Shown: piece after piece, positions 25,483 to 33,989 of the stretch | How the letters are laid out: each line of letters opens with the position of its first letter | How positions within the stretch are numbered: position 1 is the first letter of the stretch | Source: Bacillota bacterium | GTDB taxonomy: Bacteria > Bacillota > Clostridia > Acetivibrionales > Acetivibrionaceae | Assembly: GCA_023421115.1 (NCBI GenBank) | Contig: JAEZUI010000049.1 | Location: 16,813-80,812 of the forward strand | Reading direction: 5' to 3' | DNA length: 64,000 bases | Translations under genes and position numbers: made by a program | Notes under the pieces: generated by a model | Seen by the model: the letters and a program-made list of their open reading frames with translations, nothing else | What the model was told of the DNA's origin: nothing | Databases searched by the model: none

Positions 25483-27897
25483 TTATTTATTAACATTTAC
25501 GATATAATTATTATTGTCCCATTCAACATTTGCACCCAAGCTTTCTGAAATAAACCTGACAGGGACAAGAGTTCTCCCGTTTATGACTTTCGCAGGGACT
25601 TCCAAAACTTTATGGTTTGAATTTACAAAAGCATCCAAACTGTCAACCTTTAGCTCTACTTTTGTATCACCAAGGATTCCGGTAACATTCCTTGTATTTC
25701 CATTCCATAAAACATTTGCTCCAAGCCCTTCAAAAATTGCCCTTAACGGAACCAAAACCCTATTTTTCTCAATTACTGGATATATATCTGTTTTGATTTC
25801 CCTACCGTTTATTAATAGCTTTATTTGCCTGTTTACACATTCTGTTGGACTTGAATTGAGATTTGAAACACAAGTATAAAGCGCACCTTCAACTATTTGG
25901 GTACCAATAGCGACGTATTGCTTCCCATCATATGCTAAAGCATTTGCAATAAAATTTGTATCTATTTCTTCAGGTTTATCCCATTTTATACCATCATTTG
26001 ACTTTGAGAGAGCACCATGATAACTGAGGTCATCCTCATAATAGTAAGATAGAGAAATAAATTGGCTACCGTTCCATATTGTTACTTGGGGTATTATTTC
26101 ATTATTAAGCGCTTGTTTTTTCCAAGACATCCCATCCGGGGAAGTTAAAATATAACCTTTATAAGGCTTTTCAGGTACAAATGCTATAAAGTTATTACAG
26201 TACAACATTTTTGAAATATATTGATTATTCGTTTCTATATATTTTTTGTTCCAATTTATGCAATCATTAGATGTTAAAATAACAGACTTACCTCCGATTA
26301 CAACGGTATGGTTCCCATCGTAAGCAATACTACACAATACGTCTTTGCTTTCAAGAACTTTATCCCACTCTTTTCCATCATACGATGTATATACAACACT
26401 CAAGCTGTTCCCGGGACTTTCATATTTATCTGCAATAGCCAAAAAACGGTCTCCGATCCATGCTATTTTTCTAAAACTTATATTTAGATCCTCCAAAGAT
26501 TTTACTTCATCAACTTCATTCCAGTTTTCGCCGTCTTCTGACTCAGTAATAAAAAATCCACTTCCAACTGCAATATACTTTTTACCGTTATAGGCTATGC
26601 TGTTTATTGATGGCGTATAGCTGGAACCAAGTTTTAACCTTGGACCGATACAGTCAGCAGGTTTAAATGCCCAATTTATACCATCATAAGATTCGGCAAA
26701 TAGTCCATCTTCATAGCCTTTTACAAATCCGAGAAATTTCTTTCCATCCCATATCAAATCATCAATTGGTGTAAAGTGCCCTGGTGCTTCTAAAAATACA
26801 ATATCCTTTTGACCTTCTTTTGTCATAGTTGTAATTGACCCATTGTTGCCAACAATTGCAATTTTGTCTTTGATTTTTATTATATCAAAGTAGGTTCTAT
26901 CTGGGGTGTGATCATAAAGAGCAGTAAGAACATCAGCATAATCTTCATTTATATTCCAAGTGAATCCATCATTTGATTCAACAACACCAGACAAGGTGAT
27001 TCCTATATATTTTGTATCATTTTTCAATATAGAAAAAATTCCAAAGCCTATACTGTCTTTTATACTGGATTTTACCCAGTTAACTCCGTCAATTGATTTC
27101 ATTATTAATCCATGAGGACGTTTTGCCATTTCTTCAACAGCAGATTCTCCGTTTGGATAAGTTCTATGAATCTCTGTGTCGGTAAATTGAGCACAAGGGA
27201 GCAAAAATGAATCTCCATCCCAAAAAATACCGTTCATCCTCATGTCTTTCATTTCACTTTTAACCCACGATTTCCCATCAGGGGAAGATAATATAAAGCC
27301 GTTTGTTGCATTTAAGGATATAGAGAATATAGAATCTTTTTCATTAGATTTAAGCCCTGAATTATTTGTTTTATTTCCTGTGACAATAAGTGTTTTACCA
27401 TTCCAAGCAATACCATTTAAATTTGCATTGGTACCACTGCTTACTTTTTGCCATATATCAGCATCCTTGGATTGCAGAATTGTCCCATTATCCCCTACTA
27501 TAAAAAACATTGTGCCATTCCAGATAACTTTATTAAGATTTTCTGTAAAGTTGGTATGTATATTTTCCCATACAATACCATCTTTTGATCTTAGGATAGT
27601 CCCCTTAATACCTACTGCGATAAACTGATTATTACCCCACGATATACAATTAAGTTGATTTTTTGTACCTGAGTTTTGGATAGTCCAGTTAATATTGTCA
27701 TAGGATAACCTAATACATCCGTTTGATTCAACTATAACGCTAACATTTTCGTTATAGGCTATTCCTGTAATGATATTACGGCCGACATATAGATTTTTTA
27801 TAAAATTTGTTTTCTGGCCTGCATATATGCTATCCGAATTAAATAGGGTAAAAATTATGCATATAAATAATGAAGCAACAATCAATTTTTTATTCAT
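25483..27897 (-). CDS. Secreted 12-repeat propeller protein with C-terminal stalk domain
   Basis: An 804-aa exported protein with a signal peptide (about residues 1-27). At least twelve repeats carry the core S-x-D-G-x-x-W (for example RSKDGIVWENI, SSPDGKSWVKS, TSYDGKEWDKV), and each is preceded by a W-x-G-x-x-F or Y-x-G-x-x-Y hydrophobic strand. They resemble BNR/sortilin-type beta-propeller blades. The last 120 residues form a copper-amine-oxidase N-like stalk domain: INGREIKTDIYPVIEKNRVL and VPLRAIFEGLGANVLWNG, then a second half with LVPVRFISESLGANVEWD. Stalk domains are common on cell-surface proteins of this group. The ATG at 27897 follows GAGGTG; the longer frame adds nine residues without a site. 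The ligand is unknown. Confidence 0.85.
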   Translation of the reverse strand: MNKKLIVASLFICIIFTLFNSDSIYAGQKTNFIKNLYVGRNIITGIAYNENVSVIVESNGCIRLSYDNINWTIQNSGTKNQLNCISWGNNQFIAVGIKGTILRSKDGIVWENIHTNFTENLNKVIWNGTMFFIVGDNGTILQSKDADIWQKVSSGTNANLNGIAWNGKTLIVTGNKTNNSGLKSNEKDSIFSISLNATNGFILSSPDGKSWVKSEMKDMRMNGIFWDGDSFLLPCAQFTDTEIHRTYPNGESAVEEMAKRPHGLIMKSIDGVNWVKSSIKDSIGFGIFSILKNDTKYIGITLSGVVESNDGFTWNINEDYADVLTALYDHTPDRTYFDIIKIKDKIAIVGNNGSITTMTKEGQKDIVFLEAPGHFTPIDDLIWDGKKFLGFVKGYEDGLFAESYDGINWAFKPADCIGPRLKLGSSYTPSINSIAYNGKKYIAVGSGFFITESEDGENWNEVDEVKSLEDLNISFRKIAWIGDRFLAIADKYESPGNSLSVVYTSYDGKEWDKVLESKDVLCSIAYDGNHTVVIGGKSVILTSNDCINWNKKYIETNNQYISKMLYCNNFIAFVPEKPYKGYILTSPDGMSWKKQALNNEIIPQVTIWNGSQFISLSYYYEDDLSYHGALSKSNDGIKWDKPEEIDTNFIANALAYDGKQYVAIGTQIVEGALYTCVSNLNSSPTECVNRQIKLLINGREIKTDIYPVIEKNRVLVPLRAIFEGLGANVLWNGNTRNVTGILGDTKVELKVDSLDAFVNSNHKVLEVPAKVINGRTLVPVRFISESLGANVEWDNNNYIVNVNK

Positions 27898-28362
27898 AGA
27901 ACACCTCAAGTATAATATTCTCAAACTATAAAAAAACTTTGTATCAAAGATATAAATATATCAGAATACGTTCTTTTATATAAACTATTCCATTATGTAA
28001 AGCCTTCCTGACGGATTGCTTTCAGTTCAATTATACCAATTTTATTTGCAATAAGTAATACTTTTGTTTGAATTTTGAAAATATATTTTTAGTATTCTTT
28101 TTTGTAAAAGACCATACCACGAAAAGCTTAAGATTTAAGAAAGATATTATAAGTTAAACTTTTTTAGATAAAATTTTCAGAAAACCTATGTTTGAAATTC
28201 CTTTTAGGGGTAAAACCGCTGTCATGTACTGCAAAGTAAACATATGCATTGGAAATATAACCGATTGAATTGTGACTTAATGGAAGCTCAACAAAAACAC
28301 AATCAAATTTTTTGTTTTAAATGACACTTTCCCTGATTTCATTAACCTCTAAGACATTAATA
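27898..28362. other. Intergenic region with a possible gene remnant (28164-28316, minus)
   Basis: On the minus strand, 28164-28316 is open for 50 codons, without an ATG, and reads FDCVFVELPLSHNSIGYISN followed by AYVYFAVHDSGF. The composition is protein-like rather than random AT-rich translation. Stops close both ends. I cannot name the family. The rest of the 465 bp shows nothing. Confidence 0.3.
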
Positions 28363-28396
28363 AAAAACCGGCTTACAGTACGTAAACCGGTTTTTA
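28363..28396 (-). terminator. Terminator after the 193-aa stalk protein
   Basis: AAAACCGGCTTAC and GTAAACCGGTTTT with a five-base loop, T-run on the minus strand, 30 bp past the stop codon. Confidence 0.85.
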
Positions 28397-28425
28397 TCAC
28401 ACTTCTTGTTTTACTTGCATAGGGA

Positions 28426-29007
28426 CTATTTTAACCACAACACATTATCTTTTATTTCTGTAGTAAATTTCAAATCAGCTATTCTAACATAAGTGAAGTT
28501 CAAATATTCAATTACAGTTTCACTTGTCTTTAACTTGTCGCTTCCTGCTTCTTTTGGTAGCGTTAAATCTGCTTTGCCAGGAATTTTTATGTATAAGTTA
28601 TTTGCATCCGCAGTCAAATACTGTGAAAAAGCAGAAATTTCAATATAATATTCATTATCATGTAATACGTACATAATAGGTTCTTCACGTAATACAAAAA
28701 ATTCAGATTTCATTGAAAAACTTCCACTTGAACTTACATTGACACTTGATGTGTTCTGATTTGTTGTCAATTCGGCTGTCTTAGTAGCCTCATTCCAGAA
28801 AAGTGTTGCCCCTACTGCTTCTGTTGTCTTCCTTAGGCTTAAATAAGTTGTCCCATTTAAGTTCAGCATCGGGTATTGCTCATCTTTTAAGCTTTGTCCA
28901 TTAACTGTTATATCATAAGTTATTGGATTTAAGATATATTCAGCCGCAGCCCCTACTGTCCCTGTGATAAGACTACCTAAAATTAAACCTATCACAAACT
29001 TTTTCAT
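28426..29007 (-). CDS. Exported protein with copper-amine-oxidase-like stalk domain
   Basis: A 193-aa protein with a signal peptide (about residues 1-22, ending near GAAAEY) and one stalk domain: DITVNGQSLKDEQYPMLNLN and TTYLSLRKTTEAVGATLFWN. A second beta-rich half follows. Such proteins contain no copper site; the domain is a structural surface module shared with the propeller gene upstream. Single-gene transcript with its own terminator. Function unknown. Confidence 0.8.
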   Translation of the reverse strand: MKKFVIGLILGSLITGTVGAAAEYILNPITYDITVNGQSLKDEQYPMLNLNGTTYLSLRKTTEAVGATLFWNEATKTAELTTNQNTSSVNVSSSGSFSMKSEFFVLREEPIMYVLHDNEYYIEISAFSQYLTADANNLYIKIPGKADLTLPKEAGSDKLKTSETVIEYLNFTYVRIADLKFTTEIKDNVLWLK

Positions 29008-29161
29008 ATAAAAACTACTCCTCTCAATAAATACTTACCTTTTATATTATAACATCAATTAGCAATGCTGGTCTACAAAATTGTAAAACTTTTCATGCAC
29101 CTTTTTTTATTAATTGAATAGTATGTAGTATTCTAAAATAACTTCATGGAGGTAAATAAAT

Positions 29162-29266
29162 ATGGCAGATGGATTTAAAAAGTTTTTTGGTGATAACAGT
29201 GAAATATTATTCTTCATCCTTGTTTTCTTAATACTATTTTGCAACGGAAAAGGATATGATTGTTAA
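29162..29266 (+). CDS. 34-aa membrane micro-protein, YjcZ-like
   Basis: It reads MADGFKKFFGDNSEILFFIL followed by VFLILFCNGKGYDC. A GGAGG is 9 bases before the ATG. The core D-N-x-E-I-L-x-F-I is shared with the 41-aa ORF at 29710-29835 on the other strand, and the all-hydrophobic helix plus Cys end resembles short YjcZ-type sporulation proteins. Shared sequence between two independent ORFs supports that both are real. Confidence 0.6.
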   Translation: MADGFKKFFGDNSEILFFILVFLILFCNGKGYDC

Positions 29267-29709
29267 TAAGGTTATCTCGTAAAAACTTCGCAATTGCAAT
29301 TTCTAAAAATACAATTTACATACTGCAGCGGAAGCTGCAATCAAAGTAGTAAATTCCGCTGCGGTAAACACCGGAACAATATCTTCTCAAAAAGTGTCTT
29401 ATAACACTTACACCTTACATATGGGAACATTCGTGCTATGAATGTTCCCATATACTATTTCAGGTTATTAAAGGAAGATTTTATAATTACATTTCTGTGT
29501 TAAATGCAATGATCGGAGGGACTTTTCCCACCGATCATTACATCAATTACATTTTATTCTTCTAGCCACTTACTAAGCCGTGAAATACTGCTTGGTAGTA
29601 ATAACAAATAAGTAAACCAAAAATCTACAACAAGAATTATTGTCAAACTCTTATAGCAACTAGGAAATTTCACGACTTTCAACATCACATATTTAACTTC
29701 TTAATAAAA
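29267..29709. other. Intergenic region with two hairpins, a coding relic and a weak ORF
   Basis: At 29420-29452 TATGGGAACATTC and GAATGTTCCCATA form a perfect 13-bp inverted repeat. At 29508-29539 AATGATCGGAGGGA and TCCCACCGATCATT form a 14-bp stem with one mismatch and a 4-base loop. At 29307-29441 the plus strand is open for 44 codons without ATG (AAEAAIKVVNSAAVNTGTIS in it), which looks like the end of a lost gene. At 29554-29685 on the minus strand a 43-codon ORF (MLKVVKFPSCYKSLTIILVV at its start) has no clear ribosome site. Confidence 0.5.
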
Positions 29710-29835
29710 CTAGCAATCTGCAACGCCTGCTACCGGTCCAAATGGTCTACAGAAGAACAGTAATAAGAATAGAATAATGAACCATAAAATTTCGTCGTTA
29801 TCGAATATACCGCCTACACAGCCTTTACCTAACAT
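29710..29835 (-). CDS. 41-aa membrane micro-protein, YjcZ-like
   Basis: It reads MLGKGCVGGIFDNDEILWFI followed by ILFLLLFFCRPFGPVAGVAD and Cys. AAAGG lies about 12 bases upstream. It shares the D-N-x-E-I-L-x-F-I core and the terminal D-C with the 34-aa ORF on the plus strand 440 bp away. Short Gly/Cys-containing membrane peptides of this shape are made during sporulation in Firmicutes; that role is inference. Confidence 0.65.
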   Translation of the reverse strand: MLGKGCVGGIFDNDEILWFIILFLLLFFCRPFGPVAGVADC

Positions 29836-30045
29836 ATAAGAATCAATCCTTTCATTATAAATTCTTTACAATAGCATAATATTCATCAACAAGTTTTGTT
29901 GTTACAATTTCGCAAATTAAATTTTTTTTCAACTTTGTGTACCTCGCTTCTAAAAGCGAAATTTTTTAAAATATTCCGCCCGTATTGTTATAAAAAATAT
30001 AAAAAAGAATCACCTCTAGAGCTCATAAAAATTTACAATAGCTCT

Positions 30046-30285
30046 TTATAATCTTTTTTTAACTACAGGATTGACAACTTCTTGGTCAAGTGAACCTTGA
30101 AGGCTTCCACATTGTACATTACACCCGCAATTGTCACTCCACTCGACCGGCGAGCCTAAATGTTGAAGTAAATCTTTTATATTTCCGGTCTTTTGTAAAG
30201 CCTCCAATCTAGTATTCCACAAAGTCAATGAGCCTTCGATTATCTGAGCCTTGGCTTTTTTTACTTCTTCTAAATTCCCCAACAT
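30046..30285 (-). CDS. 79-aa candidate RiPP precursor with CxCxxxC core
   Basis: The gene has a strong AAGGAGATGATATA site and encodes an amphipathic, charged N-terminal two-thirds (MLGNLEEVKKAKAQIIEGSL at the start; leader-like). A short Cys cluster follows, N52-C53-G-C55-N-V-Q-C59, then GSLQGSLDQEVVNPVVKKRL. It lies 112 bp after the radical SAM/SPASM gene on the same strand. Small Cys-bearing peptides beside SPASM maturases are the usual substrates for thioether or other crosslinks. It is not a SCIFF peptide (too few Cys) and no known precursor family is recognised. Substrate status is inference. Confidence 0.65.
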   Translation of the reverse strand: MLGNLEEVKKAKAQIIEGSLTLWNTRLEALQKTGNIKDLLQHLGSPVEWSDNCGCNVQCGSLQGSLDQEVVNPVVKKRL

Positions 30286-30397
30286 TATATCATCTCCTTA
30301 AATTATACAGGCGGAATAGTTTTTAAATTCTTTAACTGGCATGACACACATCATTATTATTGTCCATTTAAACTACACAAAAAGTAATAATCTATTT

Positions 30398-31720
30398 TCA
30401 GGTATTTATAGTTGATGCAATAAAATTCTCTATATTTTCAAATATAACAGGACATGAAGGATTGCCGCAATTAATTGCCGTAAGCGGACACTTTTTAGTC
30501 TGACATGAAGGATAAAATGCACATTTTCCACATTTCTCAACACTATCAATATAGTCTTTTGTCCACATATCCATTTTTACTTTGTTTAGATTCAACGTGC
30601 CATCCCCATTTATTACTCCTATATTGTTAATGGAGTTATCAAAGGCAACTGTACATTTATATAGCATGCCATCCGAACCTATTACAATCGAATTACTTTT
30701 GCTTGCATAACACACATTTCCATGAGGATCTAATGACTCCCGAACATCTTGTTTTGAAAACCCCATATTTATACAAGCTTTATTTAGAGATGAAATATAG
30801 CCTGCTATATACGTATGGTCATCATAGTATTCGTTTGCGTCTTTATTGCATCTTCCCCAATTCCTTACCGGTTGAAATTTTATCATAAATCTCTTGTCTG
30901 CTGAAAATGCCGGAGCTATTTCGTCTCTAATCCAATTCTCAATAGTTTCAATTGATGTTGGAGAAAAATTTACTCTTATCTTAACAGTAAGTTCTTTATT
31001 GTCAAATTTCTTTAAAGCTATTAAGTTTTTCATTATTGTACTATACGTTCCCTGACCTCCAACTAACTTTCTGCTTCTATTGTGTACCTTTTCAGGTCCA
31101 TCTAGTGTTATCTGATAATATAGCACGTTGCGCTCAATTAGCTTTTCCACCCGCTCAGGTGTCAATAAATACCCATTGGTAGTCATTGAGCTTATATACT
31201 TAATATCGTTTTCGCTACAATATTTCATAAAAGCGTCAGACATATCGATTATCTCATCAAAGGCTAAAAGTGGTTCTCCACCGAACCATGAACAAGTCAT
31301 CTTTGAAAAATTTCCTCTTTCTACTTTCTTCTTAACAAACAACTTTATTCCACGCATTATTTTAGGTGTTATAAGTCCATTTTCAAAGCCTTCATAGCAG
31401 TATGAACACCTAAAGTTGCAGTCTTCATGAGGCATTATAGTAATTCCTAGAGTACTGTCTTGTTCTTTTTCAAGAGTTGATTTCACCAAGTTTTGCTCAT
31501 TGATTTCATTATCAATCAAAAACCCTTGTACACAAAGTTCAGCTGCTAGCAATTCGTCTAGTTGATTATCATCAATTCCGTTGTTTAAAATATTTCTAAC
31601 CGTTTCGACATATTCCTTAGGTATTTGTGCTATAGCACCCATAAAACTGTTATATAAGATTAGTTCTCCACCCTTTTCAATTACAAAAGTGTAAATTGAT
31701 TTCTTCCATTTTTTCAACAT
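30398..31720 (-). CDS. Radical SAM/SPASM peptide maturase
   Basis: A 440-aa enzyme. Residues 1-90 form an N-terminal region with LYNSFMGAIAQIP, as in peptide-maturase recognition domains. The radical SAM cluster motif C101-N-F-R-C105-S-Y-C108 follows, then WFGGEPLLAFDEI and YQITLDGPEKVHNRSR. The C-terminal SPASM region has Cys in GNVCYAS and DGMLYKCT, and CGKCAFYPSCQTKKCPLTAINC (22 residues, so see 30440-30520) for auxiliary 4Fe-4S clusters. GGGAGGGAGT precedes the ATG. The arrangement fits ranthipeptide, sactipeptide or related RiPP maturases. The likely substrate is the 79-aa product encoded just downstream. No protease or exporter gene is nearby. Confidence 0.88.
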   Translation of the reverse strand: MLKKWKKSIYTFVIEKGGELILYNSFMGAIAQIPKEYVETVRNILNNGIDDNQLDELLAAELCVQGFLIDNEINEQNLVKSTLEKEQDSTLGITIMPHEDCNFRCSYCYEGFENGLITPKIMRGIKLFVKKKVERGNFSKMTCSWFGGEPLLAFDEIIDMSDAFMKYCSENDIKYISSMTTNGYLLTPERVEKLIERNVLYYQITLDGPEKVHNRSRKLVGGQGTYSTIMKNLIALKKFDNKELTVKIRVNFSPTSIETIENWIRDEIAPAFSADKRFMIKFQPVRNWGRCNKDANEYYDDHTYIAGYISSLNKACINMGFSKQDVRESLDPHGNVCYASKSNSIVIGSDGMLYKCTVAFDNSINNIGVINGDGTLNLNKVKMDMWTKDYIDSVEKCGKCAFYPSCQTKKCPLTAINCGNPSCPVIFENIENFIASTINT

Positions 31721-32183
31721 ACTCCCTCCCTGAATATTTGGTAATCTGCAGCTGATAGATAAAACAATTAATAAAACTTTTGTCAGGTGAATTAAAATGC
31801 GAATTTGAAATGATATTGACGATTTTTGACTTTCTTAAATGTCTATTTGCATATTTTAATATATATTGTTATTTTTTCCACTTACACATATATAATATAC
31901 CATATAAAACCATTTTTCAATATGTCTTGTACATTTTTTGTAATAAATTTTATTAAGGGGTATGTTGTTAATATTAAGCAAATTAGGCCATTTCAAAAAA
32001 CCACCTTATACTTAGTCATTAAAAAATGGCCAAATATAAGCTTTGGGCGTAATGTTTGGTAAATTATTTCCAATAATTTTATTCGAAACTTTTTCAACCC
32101 CAAATTATTATATTTGGGTTGCGAATATTATTATAGTTATATAAAACCTAAATATTTATATTATTTTTGAAAGGATGATTAAC
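31721..32183. other. Intergenic region upstream of the SLH gene
   Basis: Diverging genes flank this 463-bp gap. It holds the short inverted repeat listed next and a very AT-rich stretch before the SLH start. The AAAGGATG at 32170 is the SLH ribosome site. No other ORF is credible. Confidence 0.5.
31983..32037 (+). repeat. Short relative (~55 bp) of the inverted-repeat family
   Basis: TTAGGCCATTTCAAAAAACC at the left and AAAAAATGGCCAAA at the right pair through GGCCATTT. It keeps the outer arm of the 105-bp family but lacks the central and right outer parts, as expected for an internally deleted copy. Confidence 0.65.
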
Positions 32184-33725
32184 ATGATTAAGAAAACCAA
32201 AGGATTGTTAGCATTATGTATGTTAGTATCAGTAATGCTAACAAGTGTAAGTGGGGTAAATGCCGCACCGAAAGCAAAGAAACCCGGGCCAGGGCCGAAA
32301 GACAAAATCAAGATTGAGATCAATGTGAACCACAAAGTACCAAAGCCTCACCAAAATATAAACATCACATTTATAGACTTGAGCAATTCGCATTGGGCGT
32401 ATGTTTCAGTAGAAGATCTTTGTAATCGTGGAATTATTGTTGGATACTCAGATAACTCATTCAGACCAAATGAGCAGGTTACAAGATCTCAGTTTGCTAC
32501 AATGTTGGCAAAAACACTTAGCTTAGAAACAAAAAGTAAAACTGAAACTTTTAAAGATGTTCCTAAAAAAAGATGGGATTTTCAAGCAGTAGAAGCTGCA
32601 AAATCATACCTTACTGGATATAAGAAAAGCAATGGTGATATGTTCTTCTATGGTGAAAGAAGCGCTGTGCGTGAAGATATGGCTGTTGCATTAGTTAAGG
32701 CACTTGAGTTAAAAGTAGTAAGCAATGACAGCAAACTAAAAGAAATATTTGACGATTATGAAAAAATTTCTGAAAATTTAAGAGATTTTGTTTATACAGC
32801 TTATGAAGAAGGCATTATGTTTGGATCAAATGGAGAATTCAATCCTCAAGGTTCTTTGACTAGAGCTGAAGCTGCTGCACTTTTAGAAAAAGTTATTGAA
32901 AAAACGGAAAAAGTTGTTATCGGTGATATTAACGACGAAGATAAAGTAGTAGTAGGTAATGAGTCTGATGCAACACTTAGTGCTCTTAAGTTTGATGGTC
33001 AAAACGTAGAAGATTTTGATAAATATGATACATATTACGTAGTAAAGCTTGAAAATAATGATATACCTAAAGTTACAGCAAAAGCAACCAATTCTGATGC
33101 TACAGTTAGTATTACTCAAGCAACAGATGTACCTGGATATGCAAAAGTAGTTGTAACATCTAAAGATGAAGAAAAAACAAAGACATATACAATTCGTTTC
33201 TTAGCAGAAGAAGCAAGTTCAGATGCAACACTTAGTAGTCTTAAATTTGATAATGTACTTGTAAAAGATTTTGATAAAGATGAAACTCATTATTCAGTAA
33301 ATCTTGATGATGATAGTGACATTCCTACCGTTACAGCTGTAGCAAACGATGATGATGCTTCAGTATCTATAACTCAAGCAACAGAGATACCAGGATATGC
33401 AAAGATAGTTGTAGTTGCAGAAGATGGTGTAACAAGAAATATTTATTATGTAAAATTTACAGCTGATGAAAGTTCAGATGCAACTCTTAAAACTCTTAAA
33501 TATGATAATGTGAGTGTAAAAAACTTTGATGCTGATACTACCTCTTATGTTGTAGAACTTGACGATGATAGTGATATCCCTAAAGTTACAGCTGTAGCAA
33601 ACGATGATGACGCTAGATTGACTGTTACTCAGGCTACATATTTGCCAGGAACAGCAAAAGTGCTTGTAAAAGCTGAAGATGGTACAGAGAATTTATACAA
33701 AATACGCTTTGTTATAGCAGACTAA
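32184..33725 (+). CDS. S-layer-homology protein with three cadherin-like beta-sandwich repeats
   Basis: A 513-aa exported protein with a signal peptide (about residues 1-27) and a short Lys/Pro-rich linker. Three SLH domains (about 52-235) include HWAYVSVEDLCNRGIIVGYS and VTRSQFATMLAK, then LTRAEAAALLEKVIE. Three near-identical modules of about 83 residues follow, starting SDATLSALKFDG, SDATLSSLKFDN and SDATLKTLKYDN. They match cadherin-like beta-sandwich repeats and are rich in Asp (DDDSDIP), suggesting calcium binding. SLH domains bind pyruvylated wall polysaccharide, so the repeats would be displayed on the cell surface. The ATG at 32184 is preferred; the one at 32175 lies inside the ribosome site. 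Confidence 0.9.
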   Translation: MIKKTKGLLALCMLVSVMLTSVSGVNAAPKAKKPGPGPKDKIKIEINVNHKVPKPHQNINITFIDLSNSHWAYVSVEDLCNRGIIVGYSDNSFRPNEQVTRSQFATMLAKTLSLETKSKTETFKDVPKKRWDFQAVEAAKSYLTGYKKSNGDMFFYGERSAVREDMAVALVKALELKVVSNDSKLKEIFDDYEKISENLRDFVYTAYEEGIMFGSNGEFNPQGSLTRAEAAALLEKVIEKTEKVVIGDINDEDKVVVGNESDATLSALKFDGQNVEDFDKYDTYYVVKLENNDIPKVTAKATNSDATVSITQATDVPGYAKVVVTSKDEEKTKTYTIRFLAEEASSDATLSSLKFDNVLVKDFDKDETHYSVNLDDDSDIPTVTAVANDDDASVSITQATEIPGYAKIVVVAEDGVTRNIYYVKFTADESSDATLKTLKYDNVSVKNFDADTTSYVVELDDDSDIPKVTAVANDDDARLTVTQATYLPGTAKVLVKAEDGTENLYKIRFVIAD

Positions 33726-33743
33726 TACATAGAAAGCTAATAA

Positions 33744-33773
33744 AAATTCTCGGCTATCAGCCGGGAATTTTTT
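33744..33773 (+). terminator. Terminator after the SLH gene
   Basis: AATTCTCGGCT, loop ATC, AGCCGGGAATT, followed by seven T, 20 bp beyond the stop codon. Confidence 0.92.
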
Positions 33774-33927
33774 TATAGTCACCCGAATTATAGCATTTGC
33801 AAAATCCTTTATAATATGCTAAACTTTAAGCATCCATTTTTGATAACCTCTTTTGTTTTTATTACGGTTGGTAAAATTGTAATAATTCTAGCAAAGGAAG
33901 TTTTGTTTAAATTATCGTTTAATTTAA

Positions 33928-33950
33928 AACCACGGACACAGTCCGTGGTT
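33928..33950 (-). terminator. Perfect 10-bp hairpin after the SPFH pseudogene
   Basis: AACCACGGAC, loop ACA, GTCCGTGGTT. On the minus strand it is followed by TTTAAATT and lies about 40 bp past the pseudogene end, so it may be its old terminator. Confidence 0.6.
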
Positions 33951-33989
33951 CTTCGTATTCTAATCAGCTACTTTATTTCTATTGCTTTT

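Noticed and set aside
31826..32062. 78-aa plus-strand ORF upstream of the SLH gene
   Set aside because: Tyr/Ile/Phe-rich AT background that runs through the short inverted repeat; no ribosome site.
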